Assembly (NCBI GenBank): GCA_963833195.1
Contig: CAWHXF010000027.1
Coordinates: 2,790,001 to 2,854,000, forward strand
Direction: 5' to 3'
Origin: Granulosicoccus sp963833195
Lineage (GTDB): Bacteria; Pseudomonadota; Gammaproteobacteria; Granulosicoccales; Granulosicoccaceae
Length of the DNA: 64,000 nt
Positions 1 through 8,056 of this stretch are shown piece by piece (position 1 is the stretch's first letter; every line of letters begins with the position of its first letter). A program made the translations under genes and the position numbers. The notes beneath the pieces were generated by a model. The model was not told the origin of the DNA, did no database searches, and saw only the letters and a list, made by a program, of their open reading frames with translations.

Positions 1-1119
1 CCCGCGCCCCCAACCGCTCCCCTGCATCTCGACGAGCCGGCTCGCCGCGCGCGTGAACTCGAACGCGAGCCGGTCCCCGACGTAGAGCGCATCGGGCTCC
101 GCCTCGGCGCTGGCCACGAGTCCCACGCGCCGATCGTAGAATTCGTCCACGAGATTCACGAAGCGACGCGCGGCGTCGTCGTCGGAGGCGTCCATGACCG
201 GCACGTCGTCGATCACGACGACGGGGAAGCGCTCGGCGATCTCGATGTAGTCGTTGGTCGAGCGCGGCGCCTCGCACAGCGCGGCGAAGTCGGTGCGCAA
301 CAGTCCCCCACCGAGCGCCCGGACCGGCAGCTCCCGCCCGCCCACTTCGAGCGAGCGCCCCGAGTAGTAGCCCGCGTCGCGCCGCGCCCCGATCGCCTGC
401 CCCGCGATACGCTCGACGCACTCGTCCAGCGCCGCCCGCCGCTGCTGCGCCGAACCCACCACCCACGTCGGCTGGTCCCGCAGTACCTGCTGCCGGTAGT
501 CCTCGCCGTCGGCCATCTCCAGCACCTCGCAGTGGCGCTTCATCTGCGCGATGGCGGGCAGGAAGCGCGCGCGCTGCAGGCCGTCGCGGTAGAGCCCGTC
601 GGGCGGCACGTTGGAGGTCGTCACGAGCGTCACGCCGCGTCGATACAGGGCACCGAGCAGCCCGCCGAGCAGCATGGCGTCGGTGATGTCGTTGACGTGC
701 ATCTCGTCGAGCAGCACCAGCCGCGCGCGCGAGGCCCAGCTCGCGGCGATGCGCTCCAGCGGATCCTCCACCTCGCCGAGCGCGCGCAGGTCCGCGTGCA
801 CGCGGCGCATGAACGAGTGGAAATGCAGCCGCACGCGATCGTCGAACTGCAGCCCGTCGAAGAAGAGGTCGCACAGTCTCGTCTTGCCGCGCCCCACCCC
901 GCCCCACAGATACAGCCCGCGCACCGGGTCGATGGTGGTGTCGCCGGAGCCGAACCAGCGCGCGAACGGGGAGCGGCTCGGCTGTCGCCAGCGCTCGCGA
1001 CGCTTGAGCTCGGCGCCGATGGCGTCGAGCCGCGCGATGACACGCGCCTGCTCGGGGTCCGGCTCGAGCCTGCCGGCGGCCAGCTCGGCGCGGTACAGCG
1101 CCTCGATCGTGCCGGGCAT
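1..1119 (-). CDS. zapE: Cell division protein ZapE (AFG1-family ATPase), 3' end cut by window
   Basis: Translating the minus strand from the ATG at 1119 gives 373 residues, open to the window edge. ZapE of E. coli has 375 residues, so only a few codons should be missing. The Walker A motif is GGVGRGKTRL, preceded by RGLYLW, at about residue 65; the Walker B region reads LVLLDEMHVNDI. These are hallmarks of the AFG1/ZapE P-loop ATPases, which act at the inner membrane on the Z-ring in proteobacteria. It lies 15 bp downstream of the PilZ gene, probably in the same minus-strand transcript. Only the final residues and stop cannot be seen. Confidence 0.93.
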   Translation of the reverse strand, partial: MPGTIEALYRAELAAGRLEPDPEQARVIARLDAIGAELKRRERWRQPSRSPFARWFGSGDTTIDPVRGLYLWGGVGRGKTRLCDLFFDGLQFDDRVRLHFHSFMRRVHADLRALGEVEDPLERIAASWASRARLVLLDEMHVNDITDAMLLGGLLGALYRRGVTLVTTSNVPPDGLYRDGLQRARFLPAIAQMKRHCEVLEMADGEDYRQQVLRDQPTWVVGSAQQRRAALDECVERIAGQAIGARRDAGYYSGRSLEVGGRELPVRALGGGLLRTDFAALCEAPRSTNDYIEIAERFPVVVIDDVPVMDASDDDAARRFVNLVDEFYDRRVGLVASAEAEPDALYVGDRLAFEFTRAASRLVEMQGSGWGRG

Positions 1120-1134
1120 TCCGACTATCCGCCC

Positions 1135-1506
1135 CTAGCCGCGCGGGCGACCCGCTCGTAGCCGCCGGATCGCGCTCTTCTGACGCAGCAGCACGTAGCG
1201 GTGCAACGCGTCGAGCTCCTCGGGCGCGAGATCCACGAAGCGGCAGTGCAACTGCGCCTTGTCGGCGGCAGGCAGCACGTCGACGTAGCCGGACACCGGC
1301 TGCGGCACGCTCGGCAGGTCCATGCTGAACGGGTAGCGACGGCCGGCCTCGACGATGTCCGGCGGTGCGGAGAAGCCCGTGGCACTGATGTCGAGCACGC
1401 GGGACAGCTTGCCGTCGAGCTGCAGGATGATGGGATCGTCGGGGTCGGGAACGACCCGATAGGCGGCCCGCCCGGTGGGCGTGGCCTCGACGCTGATACC
1501 GCTCAC
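1135..1506 (-). CDS. PilZ domain protein (predicted c-di-GMP receptor)
   Basis: A 123-residue protein with both PilZ ligand motifs intact: RAAYR (RxxxR, residues 13-17) and DISATG (DxSxxG, about residues 39-44). The family binds cyclic di-GMP, so this is a likely single-domain effector. The reading frame stays open far upstream, but that part overlaps the preceding MotA-like gene, so a GTG start at 1506 (reading VSGISVE) is chosen. An AGGAG lies immediately before it, closer than usual, so the start is uncertain. It sits between a MotA/PomA-like gene and zapE, which suggests c-di-GMP control of a surface machine. That link is inferred from position only. Confidence 0.82.
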   Translation of the reverse strand: MSGISVEATPTGRAAYRVVPDPDDPIILQLDGKLSRVLDISATGFSAPPDIVEAGRRYPFSMDLPSVPQPVSGYVDVLPAADKAQLHCRFVDLAPEELDALHRYVLLRQKSAIRRLRAGRPRG

Positions 1507-1541
1507 GCTCCTGGCTGCCTCGTCGGGGGCGTCGGCCGCGC

Positions 1542-2309
1542 TCAGGCCCGGAGCCCCGGAGGCACGAGCATGCTCAACCGCGCCCTCAGTCGCTGCACGT
1601 TGTTGTCCTCGAGGATGATGGTCGCGCCGCGGTAGGCGATCTCGGTGGAAACGAGCTCGCGAGCGTGCGCCGAGCGCAGGCGCCCGAGCAGGATGCCCAT
1701 CAGGATGGCAAGACTGACCCCGCACACGAAGGGCAGGATGGCGCCGCCGAGCGAGCCGCCTACCGCTGCGTCCATCGCGGCGACCGCGCCGGGCGCGGCG
1801 AAGTGGATCAGCGAGCCGAGCAGTCCGATGAGTATCGCGTAGACCGCCGTGAACAGGAAGACGTCGGCGGTCATGTGGCTGTAGAGCCGCTCGGCGGACT
1901 GACGCCGCTCGAGCCCGAAGCGGATGGCCTCGTCGTCGGCGGCGTCACCGATGAGGTGGCAGACCTGCTCCACCTCCCACGAGCTCGACCGGATCTCGGC
2001 CACGCCGAGCAACCCGTCGCGGCGGCTGATGTCGCAGATCTTCATCATCGCGCGGATCATCTCCTCGGGAGAATTGCCGCCGTGGACCCCCCGGGCGAGC
2101 GCGATCTGCAGCGCCTGCACGAGCTGCGGCACCGGAAAGGTCACCAGCAACGCCACGAGCGTGCCGCCGAACACGACTATCACGGGGCGGACCACGTCCA
2201 TGAGCTCGACCGTACCGCCGAGGAACATGGCGAGTCCGACGGTGAGCATGACCGCGGCGAGCACGAGCGGCACGACCTGCAGCAGATCTACGCGATGCCG
2301 GCGACTCAC
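1542..2309 (-). CDS. MotA/PomA-like proton- or sodium-channel stator subunit, orphan
   Basis: The 255-residue product has the MotA/PomA layout: two N-terminal membrane helices (about residues 10-28 and 35-55), a cytoplasmic loop of about 90 residues rich in charged residues, then two further helices (about 150-175 and 185-210). The length matches PomA (about 253). The start is GTG at 2309, with GGACGA about 12 nt upstream; the open frame extends much further but only as antisense to other genes. MotA partners with MotB to drive flagellar rotation, but no MotB-type gene is visible here. The next gene is a PilZ protein. An ExbB/TolQ-type role is less likely but not excluded. Confidence 0.8.
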   Translation of the reverse strand: MSRRHRVDLLQVVPLVLAAVMLTVGLAMFLGGTVELMDVVRPVIVVFGGTLVALLVTFPVPQLVQALQIALARGVHGGNSPEEMIRAMMKICDISRRDGLLGVAEIRSSSWEVEQVCHLIGDAADDEAIRFGLERRQSAERLYSHMTADVFLFTAVYAILIGLLGSLIHFAAPGAVAAMDAAVGGSLGGAILPFVCGVSLAILMGILLGRLRSAHARELVSTEIAYRGATIILEDNNVQRLRARLSMLVPPGLRA

Positions 2310-2494
2310 GAGCAGATCGTCCGGAGGGGGAGGTGACACGGGAGCCGGTAACGCCTGGTGGGAGCGGAAGGGATGGAAGATGGCCGGGACGGGCCCGGGG
2401 GGCTTGTCATCGGCGCGCGGATGTGGTGGGTGCCTGGCGAGCGGGAAGGAGAGTAGCAGATGGCCCGCGCCGCGCCGATGCCGCCGGACGGAGC

Positions 2495-3310
2495 TCATCC
2501 GAACCAGGGCGGCACCCTCGCACCGGCCTCGGAGAGCTCCGCGTCCAGCGCTCGCGCGCCCGGGCACAGCCTCTCCAGCAGGGCCCAGAAGGCCGGGGAA
2601 TGGTTCATGTGCCGGGTGTGCGCCAGCTCGTGCAGCAACACGTGATCGACGAGCCCGGGGCGCAGGAAGAGCAGCTTCCAGTTCAGGCTGATGGTACCGC
2701 TCGAACTGCAACTGCCCCACAGGGTGCGCTGGCCGCGCACGCTGCAGCGCGCGTAGCGCAAGCCGTGCGCGGCGGCGAGCGCGGCCAGCCGCGGCACCAG
2801 ATGGCGGCGCGCCTCGCCCGCCAGATGCGCCGCCAGGACGGCCGCCACGCCCTGCCGGTCGGCGGGGTCGCAGCCCACCGACACCACGCTCTCGCCGTCC
2901 AGCGACGAGCCGGGTGCCCGGCGCGCACCGAGCTCGTAGCCGATGATCACGCGCTTGCCGGTCGCCGGCAGGACGAGTCCCCGCGGCGGCCACTGCCGGA
3001 ATTCCGGCGGCACCCGTGCCTCCAGCGCGGCGAGCTCCGCGAGCACCCAGTCGCGGTGCCGCGCGACGAAGCCCGCCACATCGCGCCGCGGGAAGCGACT
3101 CGGGATGGTCACCACCAGGCCCCTGTCCGGCGACACGCGCAGCGTGGCCCGCTTCGCGCGCGCGGACACGCGAAGCTCCCAAGGAGGCAGGGGCGGCAGG
3201 AGCGGCGAGGGCAGCAGGGGCCCGGACGGAAGGGGATCGGCGCAGGACGCGGACACGGAAGGCGAACGTGAGGCGGGCGGCACGGCCGAGTCTACCGGCG
3301 CACCGCGCAC
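2495..3310 (-). CDS. YgjP/WrpP-type zinc metallopeptidase (DUF45)
   Basis: A 271-residue protein with the zincin motif HELAH followed by NHSPAFW, and the upstream segment LWGSCSSSGTISLNW that typifies the YgjP/WrpP (DUF45, M48-like) family. These soluble metalloproteases are often linked to nucleic-acid enzymes; the substrate is not known. The start is a GTG at 3310, but the first 45 residues are low-complexity and rich in Pro, Ser and Leu, so the true start may lie further in, near the WELRVSARAK segment. It is divergent from the CPA1 antiporter gene with 64 bp between starts. Function beyond the family is not evident. Confidence 0.85.
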   Translation of the reverse strand: MRGAPVDSAVPPASRSPSVSASCADPLPSGPLLPSPLLPPLPPWELRVSARAKRATLRVSPDRGLVVTIPSRFPRRDVAGFVARHRDWVLAELAALEARVPPEFRQWPPRGLVLPATGKRVIIGYELGARRAPGSSLDGESVVSVGCDPADRQGVAAVLAAHLAGEARRHLVPRLAALAAAHGLRYARCSVRGQRTLWGSCSSSGTISLNWKLLFLRPGLVDHVLLHELAHTRHMNHSPAFWALLERLCPGARALDAELSEAGARVPPWFG

Positions 3311-3374
3311 CGGCGTCGGCTAGGCTTCGCCCGCCCCGGCGCCGCCGGCCCCGCTCCCCGACGACGAAGCGCCG

Positions 3375-4613
3375 ATGACCCTGCTGTCCCTGTCGAGCGT
3401 GCTGATCACGGTCGCCGCGCTGTTCGCGTACGTGAACTACCGGACGCTGAAGCTGCCGACCACCATCGGCATCATGGTCATCTCGCTGGTGTTCTCGCTG
3501 GTGCTGGTCGTGCTCGGCAACGTCGGCCTCGGCGGCGCCGAGCGCATCGCGATCGACATCGTCGGGCAGGTCGACTTCGACGAGACGCTGCTGAACGGCA
3601 TGCTCGGCTTCCTGCTGTTCGCGGGCGCACTGCACGTCAACCTCGACGACCTGCTGGAGAGGAAGCTGACCATCGGCACGCTCGCCTCGTTCGGCGTGGT
3701 GTCGTGCATGTTCCTGGTCGCGGGCGGCAGCTGGCTGCTGTTCCGCGCGTTCGGCTACGAGCTGCCCTTCATCTGGTGCCTGCTGTTCGGCGCGCTGATC
3801 TCCCCGACCGACCCCATCGCGGTCATGGGCATCCTGAAGACGGCCGGCGCCACGAAGTCGCTCGAGATCAAGATCGCCGGCGAGTCGCTGTTCAACGACG
3901 GCGTGGCCATCGTGGTGTTTCTCGCCATCTTCGGCATGGCGGTGAACGCCGAACCGTTCGATGCCGGCCACATCGCCGTGCTGTTCGTGCAGGAAGCCTT
4001 CGGCGGGGCGCTGTTCGGCTTCGCCTGCGGCTGGGTGGTGCTGCAGATGCTCAAGCGCGTCGACAACTACCAGGTCGAGGTGCTGCTGACCCTCGCGCTG
4101 GTGGCGGGCGGTGCGACGGCAGCGGCGGGGCTGCACCTGTCGGCCCCCATCGCGGTGGTGATCGCGGGGCTCATGATCGGCAATCACGGCCGTCGCGACG
4201 CCATGAGCAACACCACCACCCAGCACCTCGACACCTTCTGGGAGCTCATCGACGAGATCCTGAACGCGCTGCTGTTCCTGCTGATCGGGCTCGAGATGGT
4301 GGTGCTCAGCCACGACCCGAAGCTCTGGGTCGCCGGCGTCGCCATGGCACTGGTGGTGCTGGCGGCCCGCTTCGTGGCCGTGGGCGTGCCCGTGACGCTG
4401 CTGCGCAAGGCGGGGCGGCCGTTCCACCCGCACGCCATCAAGATCCTGACCTGGGGCGGGCTGCGCGGCGGCATCTCGGTGGCGCTGGCGCTGTCGATTC
4501 CCGCCTCCCCGGAGCGGGACATCATCGTGCCGGTGACCTACGTGATCGTGCTGCTCTCCATACTCGTGCAGGGCCTGACGATCGGCAAGCTGGTGCGCGC
4601 GACCTCCTCCTGA
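3375..4613 (+). CDS. CPA1-family Na+/H+ antiporter, NhaP type
   Basis: A 412-residue protein of about 12 membrane helices. It carries the CPA1 signatures SPTDPIAVMGIL (about residue 140) and GESLFNDGVAIVVF (about 172), which hold the ion-binding Asp and Asn-Asp residues of NhaP/NHE antiporters, and LTWGGLRGGISVALALS near the C-terminus. It exchanges cytoplasmic Na+ (or K+/Li+) for H+ across the inner membrane. The ATG at 3375 begins directly with a hydrophobic helix. Its last 76 bases overlap the 3' end of the histidine kinase on the other strand. Together with Mrp and CaCA systems elsewhere in the window it points to salt stress. Confidence 0.92.
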   Translation: MTLLSLSSVLITVAALFAYVNYRTLKLPTTIGIMVISLVFSLVLVVLGNVGLGGAERIAIDIVGQVDFDETLLNGMLGFLLFAGALHVNLDDLLERKLTIGTLASFGVVSCMFLVAGGSWLLFRAFGYELPFIWCLLFGALISPTDPIAVMGILKTAGATKSLEIKIAGESLFNDGVAIVVFLAIFGMAVNAEPFDAGHIAVLFVQEAFGGALFGFACGWVVLQMLKRVDNYQVEVLLTLALVAGGATAAAGLHLSAPIAVVIAGLMIGNHGRRDAMSNTTTQHLDTFWELIDEILNALLFLLIGLEMVVLSHDPKLWVAGVAMALVVLAARFVAVGVPVTLLRKAGRPFHPHAIKILTWGGLRGGISVALALSIPASPERDIIVPVTYVIVLLSILVQGLTIGKLVRATSS

Positions 4614-6382
4614 TCCCGCGCGGGCAGCGCGCGCGCCAGCAACGCGTCCAGCGTCGATGGCGCGACCGGCTTGTGCAGCGCCTCGAGCCCGCTCGCCCGG
4701 ATCTCGCGCAGCCGCTCGGGGGACGTATCGCCGGTGACGATCGCGGCCTTCAGCGCCGGATCGTCGAACGCCTCGCGCAGCGCCGCCACCGCGTCGATGC
4801 CGGTCGCGCCGTCCCCGAGCCGATGGTCGCAGAGCACGAGCACGGGCGCCCGGCCCGCGAGCGCCGCGGCGCGCAGGGCCCGGCGCGCGTCGAGCGCCAG
4901 CAATGCGGTGCAGCCCCGGCTCTCGAGCAGGTGGCCGGTCGCCTCGAGCACCGACGCATCGTCGTCGACGACCAGCACCAGCGCCCCGTTGGCGACGGGC
5001 ACCGGCGACGCATCGGCGGCCGCGTCGCGACGCACCTGCCCCGGGTCCCCGCCCGGCACGTGCAGGGAGAACGTGGTGCCGGCGCCCGGGGACGAGCGCA
5101 GCACGAGCGGCACGTCCATCAGCGCGCACAGCCTGCGCACGATGGACAGTCCCAGCCCGAGCCCCGCCTCGCGGTCGCGTGCCGCGTTCCCGAGCTGCAC
5201 GTATTCACCGAACACCTCGTCGCGCGAGGCGTCGGGGATGCCGATGCCGGTGTCCGAGACGTCCACCACGTGGTCTCCGGCCGCGCCGGCGACGCAGCCG
5301 AGCGTCACGCTGCCCACGGGCGTGTAGGCGATCGCGTTCGAGAGCAGGTTGCCGAGCACGCGCTCGACGAGCACCGGGTCGGTCCACAGCGTCGCACCGT
5401 TCGGACGCAGGTGCAGCACGAGCCCCTTGTCGCGGGCGGACGCATCGAAGCGGGCGCGAAGCCGCTCGAACAACGCGTCGCCGTCGATGTGCTCCGGGCG
5501 GAAGACCACGGTCTCGGCATCCAGGCGCGACAGGTCGAGCAGGCTGTCCAGCAACCCCTTGAGCGCCGCGGTCGAGCTGCCTAGCTCGTCCACGATGGCG
5601 CGCTCGGTCGCGTCGACCCGCTGCCTGCGCAGCGCACCGACCAGCAACCCCAAGGCGTGCAGCGGTTGACGCAGGTCATGGCTGGCTGCGGCGAGGAAGC
5701 GGCTCTTGGCGACCACCGCGCGTTCGGCCACGCGTTTCTCGCGCGCCAGGTTGCCCGACAATCGCTCGTTGACGAAGTGCGCGCGGATGAGCGCGGCGTG
5801 CTGCTCGTTAACGCGCAGCGCCAGCCAGAAGTTGATGCCGAGGAACAGCAGCATCAGCGCACCGGTCACCACGAGCGAGTCGCGCCCCGAGCTCAGGTGC
5901 GCCGTGGCCAGCGGCACGATCAGCGGCACCGAGAACGAGGCGAACGTGGGCAGGTGCGCGCCGCCGGACGTCGCGCTGACGGCCACCATGCCCGCGAACA
6001 CCGTCGACACGAGCAACAGGAACTCGACCTCGTCCGGGCGATACGACACGAGCGGCCAGGTTCCCCACACGAGGCCCGCCGCGAGCGTACCGATCCAGAA
6101 CAGCCGACCCCAGCCGGTACCGGCGCGCGCGGCCGCATCGGCGCGATGCCAGGCGGCGATGAGCCACAGCCGCGCGATCGCGGCGATGGACAACGCCGCC
6201 AGCCAGGGCCCGGCCGCCGGCCGCGTCGCCCCTTCCCAGGGGAACAGCATGAGCCCGGCGGCGGCGCCCCACGCGCCCAGCACCAGTCCGAACCCGCGCC
6301 CGTAGACGAGCCCGACCTGCGCCGCGCGGATTCGCGCCTCGAGCGCCTCGGACACCCCCACCGTCCCGTCGATCCGCACCAC
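4538..6382 (-). CDS. Hybrid sensor histidine kinase with C-terminal receiver
   Basis: About 614 residues. The N-terminal third has several membrane helices without a large periplasmic loop. Then come the dimerisation box AASHDLRQPLHALG (phospho-His at about residue 250), the N-box NLLSNAIAYTP, the G1 box DTGIGIP and G2 GLGLGLSIV, and a receiver domain with phospho-Asp in LCDHRL and Lys in HKPV. The ASHDLRQPLHALG type is common in proteobacterial hybrid kinases. No DNA-binding partner is adjacent. Start choice is uncertain: GTG at 6382 follows a GGGGGCGG stretch, but 6379 or 6355 are possible. The C-terminal tail after the receiver is antisense to the CPA1 antiporter. Confidence 0.86.
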   Translation of the reverse strand: MVRIDGTVGVSEALEARIRAAQVGLVYGRGFGLVLGAWGAAAGLMLFPWEGATRPAAGPWLAALSIAAIARLWLIAAWHRADAAARAGTGWGRLFWIGTLAAGLVWGTWPLVSYRPDEVEFLLLVSTVFAGMVAVSATSGGAHLPTFASFSVPLIVPLATAHLSSGRDSLVVTGALMLLFLGINFWLALRVNEQHAALIRAHFVNERLSGNLAREKRVAERAVVAKSRFLAAASHDLRQPLHALGLLVGALRRQRVDATERAIVDELGSSTAALKGLLDSLLDLSRLDAETVVFRPEHIDGDALFERLRARFDASARDKGLVLHLRPNGATLWTDPVLVERVLGNLLSNAIAYTPVGSVTLGCVAGAAGDHVVDVSDTGIGIPDASRDEVFGEYVQLGNAARDREAGLGLGLSIVRRLCALMDVPLVLRSSPGAGTTFSLHVPGGDPGQVRRDAAADASPVPVANGALVLVVDDDASVLEATGHLLESRGCTALLALDARRALRAAALAGRAPVLVLCDHRLGDGATGIDAVAALREAFDDPALKAAIVTGDTSPERLREIRASGLEALHKPVAPSTLDALLARALPARDQEEVARTSLPIVRPCTSMESSTIT

Positions 6383-6541
6383 GCCGATCCGCCCCCGCTC
6401 CGTCTCGCCGCCGAGCCTGCCCCACCCGCTCGGGCCGCGCCGTGCGCCGCCGCACGCGCTGCGGACACTCCGGCGGACCCACGGGGCGGACTTGCTACCA
6501 TCGGCGCCCTTTTCCCGTCCCGCCAGCGCACAGAGCGAGTC

Positions 6542-6871
6542 ATGGCCGAAGAGATTGTCCTGAACTACCGATTGAGCGACGGCACGGTGCGCAGCGTCGA
6601 TGCCCGCGTCGGCGAGTCCGTCATGGATGCCGCCATCGAGGCCGACGTCGACGAGGTCGTGGCCGAATGCGGCGGCAGCCTCATCTGCGCCACCTGTCAC
6701 GTGTACCTCGACGAGGCGACCGCCGCCCTGTTCGATCCGCCCGACGATGCCGAGCTCGAAATGCTGGAAGGCGTCGCGGCCGAGCGCCGCGAGCACTCGC
6801 GCCTGTCCTGTCAGCTGACCGTCAAGCCCGAGCTTGCAGGCCACACCGTCGAGACGCCGGAGCGCCAGTGA
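6542..6871 (+). CDS. 2Fe-2S ferredoxin, adrenodoxin/putidaredoxin type
   Basis: A 109-residue ferredoxin with cluster ligands C-x5-C-x2-C (ECGGSLICATCHVYLD, about residues 40-50) and a fourth Cys in RLSCQL, the spacing of vertebrate-type [2Fe-2S] ferredoxins such as putidaredoxin. Such proteins pass electrons to P450s or serve in Fe-S assembly; here no P450 or isc genes are nearby. The ATG at 6542 is 40 bp downstream of an extended -10 like element (TTGCTACCAT, 6492-6501). The stop overlaps the GTG of the following aminotransferase by 4 bp, implying translational coupling. Confidence 0.93.
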   Translation: MAEEIVLNYRLSDGTVRSVDARVGESVMDAAIEADVDEVVAECGGSLICATCHVYLDEATAALFDPPDDAELEMLEGVAAERREHSRLSCQLTVKPELAGHTVETPERQ

Positions 6872-8052
6872 GGCCGGCGGCGCCGCACCTGGTCGATGCG
6901 TTCTCGCGCATCGGCGAGGAGAACGCGTTCGCCGTGCTGGCGCGGGCCGGAGAGCTCGCGGCGCTGGGCAAGGACGTCATCAACCTCGGCATCGGCCAGC
7001 CGGACTTCCCCACGCCGCCGCACGTGGTCGAGGCCGCCGTCGATGCGCTGCGCCGCGGCGAGCACGGCTACACGCCGGCCGTCGGCATCGAGCCGCTGCG
7101 CGAGGCGGTGGCGGCCGATCTGGAATCGCGCCACGGCGCGAGTGTCGACCCCGCCACCGTCATCGTGGTGCCGGGCGGCAAGGTCACGATGTTCGCCGCC
7201 ATCCTGATGTTCGGCGAACCGGGCGGCGAGATCCTCTACCCGGACCCGGGCTTCCCGATCTACCGATCCATGATCGAGTTCACCGGTGCGACGCCCGTGC
7301 CGGTGCCTATCCTGGAGGCCGACGACTTCGCGTTCTCGGCCGAGCGCACGCTGGCGCTCATCACGCCCGGGACGCGGCTGCTGATCGTCAATTCCCCGGC
7401 CAACCCCACCGGCGGCGTGACGCCGAAGGCGGAGATCGACGCACTCGTCGCGGGCCTGGCCGACCACCCGCACGTGGCCGTCCTGTCGGACGAGATCTAC
7501 GATCGCATGACCTACGACGGTGCCGAGCACGCGAGCCTGCTGACGTATCCGTCCATCCGGGATCGCCTGATCCTCCTGAACGGCTGGAGCAAGACCTACG
7601 CGATGACGGGCTGGCGGCTCGGCTACTCGGTGTGGCCCGAGGCCTGGTTCGAGGCGGTGCGAAAGCTCGCCGTGAACTGCTGGAGCTGCGTGAACGCGCC
7701 CGCCCAGCACGCCGCGCTGGCCGCGCTGACCGGGCCGCAGGACGCGGTGCAGGCCATGATGGAACAGTTCGATGCGCGTCGGCGCCACACGGTCGATGCG
7801 CTGAACGCCATCGAGGGCGTGAGCTGCGTGGTGCCGCGCGGCGCCTTCTACGCCTTCCCGAACGTCGCCGCCACGGGCTGGCGGGCGAAGGCTCTGGCCT
7901 CGGCGCTGCTCGAGGAAACCGGTGTGGCCACGGTGGGCGGCCCGGACTTCGGCGTGCACGGCGAGGGCTACCTGCGCCTGTCGTACGCCAACTCGCTCGA
8001 CAACATCGAGCGCGCCATCGAGCGCATCGACGCGTTCCTCACGAAGGGATAG
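6868..8052 (+). CDS. Class I/II pyridoxal-phosphate aminotransferase
   Basis: 394 residues starting at GTG 6868, which overlaps the ferredoxin stop in a GTGA junction. Aspartate-aminotransferase-fold features are present: the N-terminal NLGIGQPDFPTPPHV, the NSPANPTGG segment, YDRM after LSDEI, and the PLP-binding lysine in GWSKTYAMTGWRLGY (about residue 235). The C-terminal RLSYANS holds the substrate-carboxylate Arg. It would transfer amino groups between amino and 2-oxo acids; substrate preference cannot be read from the sequence. It lies 4 bp from pncB, so fdx, this gene and pncB probably form one transcript. Confidence 0.9.
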   Translation: MRPAAPHLVDAFSRIGEENAFAVLARAGELAALGKDVINLGIGQPDFPTPPHVVEAAVDALRRGEHGYTPAVGIEPLREAVAADLESRHGASVDPATVIVVPGGKVTMFAAILMFGEPGGEILYPDPGFPIYRSMIEFTGATPVPVPILEADDFAFSAERTLALITPGTRLLIVNSPANPTGGVTPKAEIDALVAGLADHPHVAVLSDEIYDRMTYDGAEHASLLTYPSIRDRLILLNGWSKTYAMTGWRLGYSVWPEAWFEAVRKLAVNCWSCVNAPAQHAALAALTGPQDAVQAMMEQFDARRRHTVDALNAIEGVSCVVPRGAFYAFPNVAATGWRAKALASALLEETGVATVGGPDFGVHGEGYLRLSYANSLDNIERAIERIDAFLTKG

Positions 8053-8056
8053 ACGC

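Noticed and set aside
532..1161. Long plus-strand open frames over zapE and PilZ
   Set aside because: Rich in Arg, His and Ala, they are antisense shadows of the well-supported minus-strand genes.
2310..5129. Upstream extension of the MotA-like frame to a 1195-residue protein
   Set aside because: The extension is a shadow of the YgjP, antiporter and kinase genes and has no conserved content; the GTG at 2309 fits the family length.
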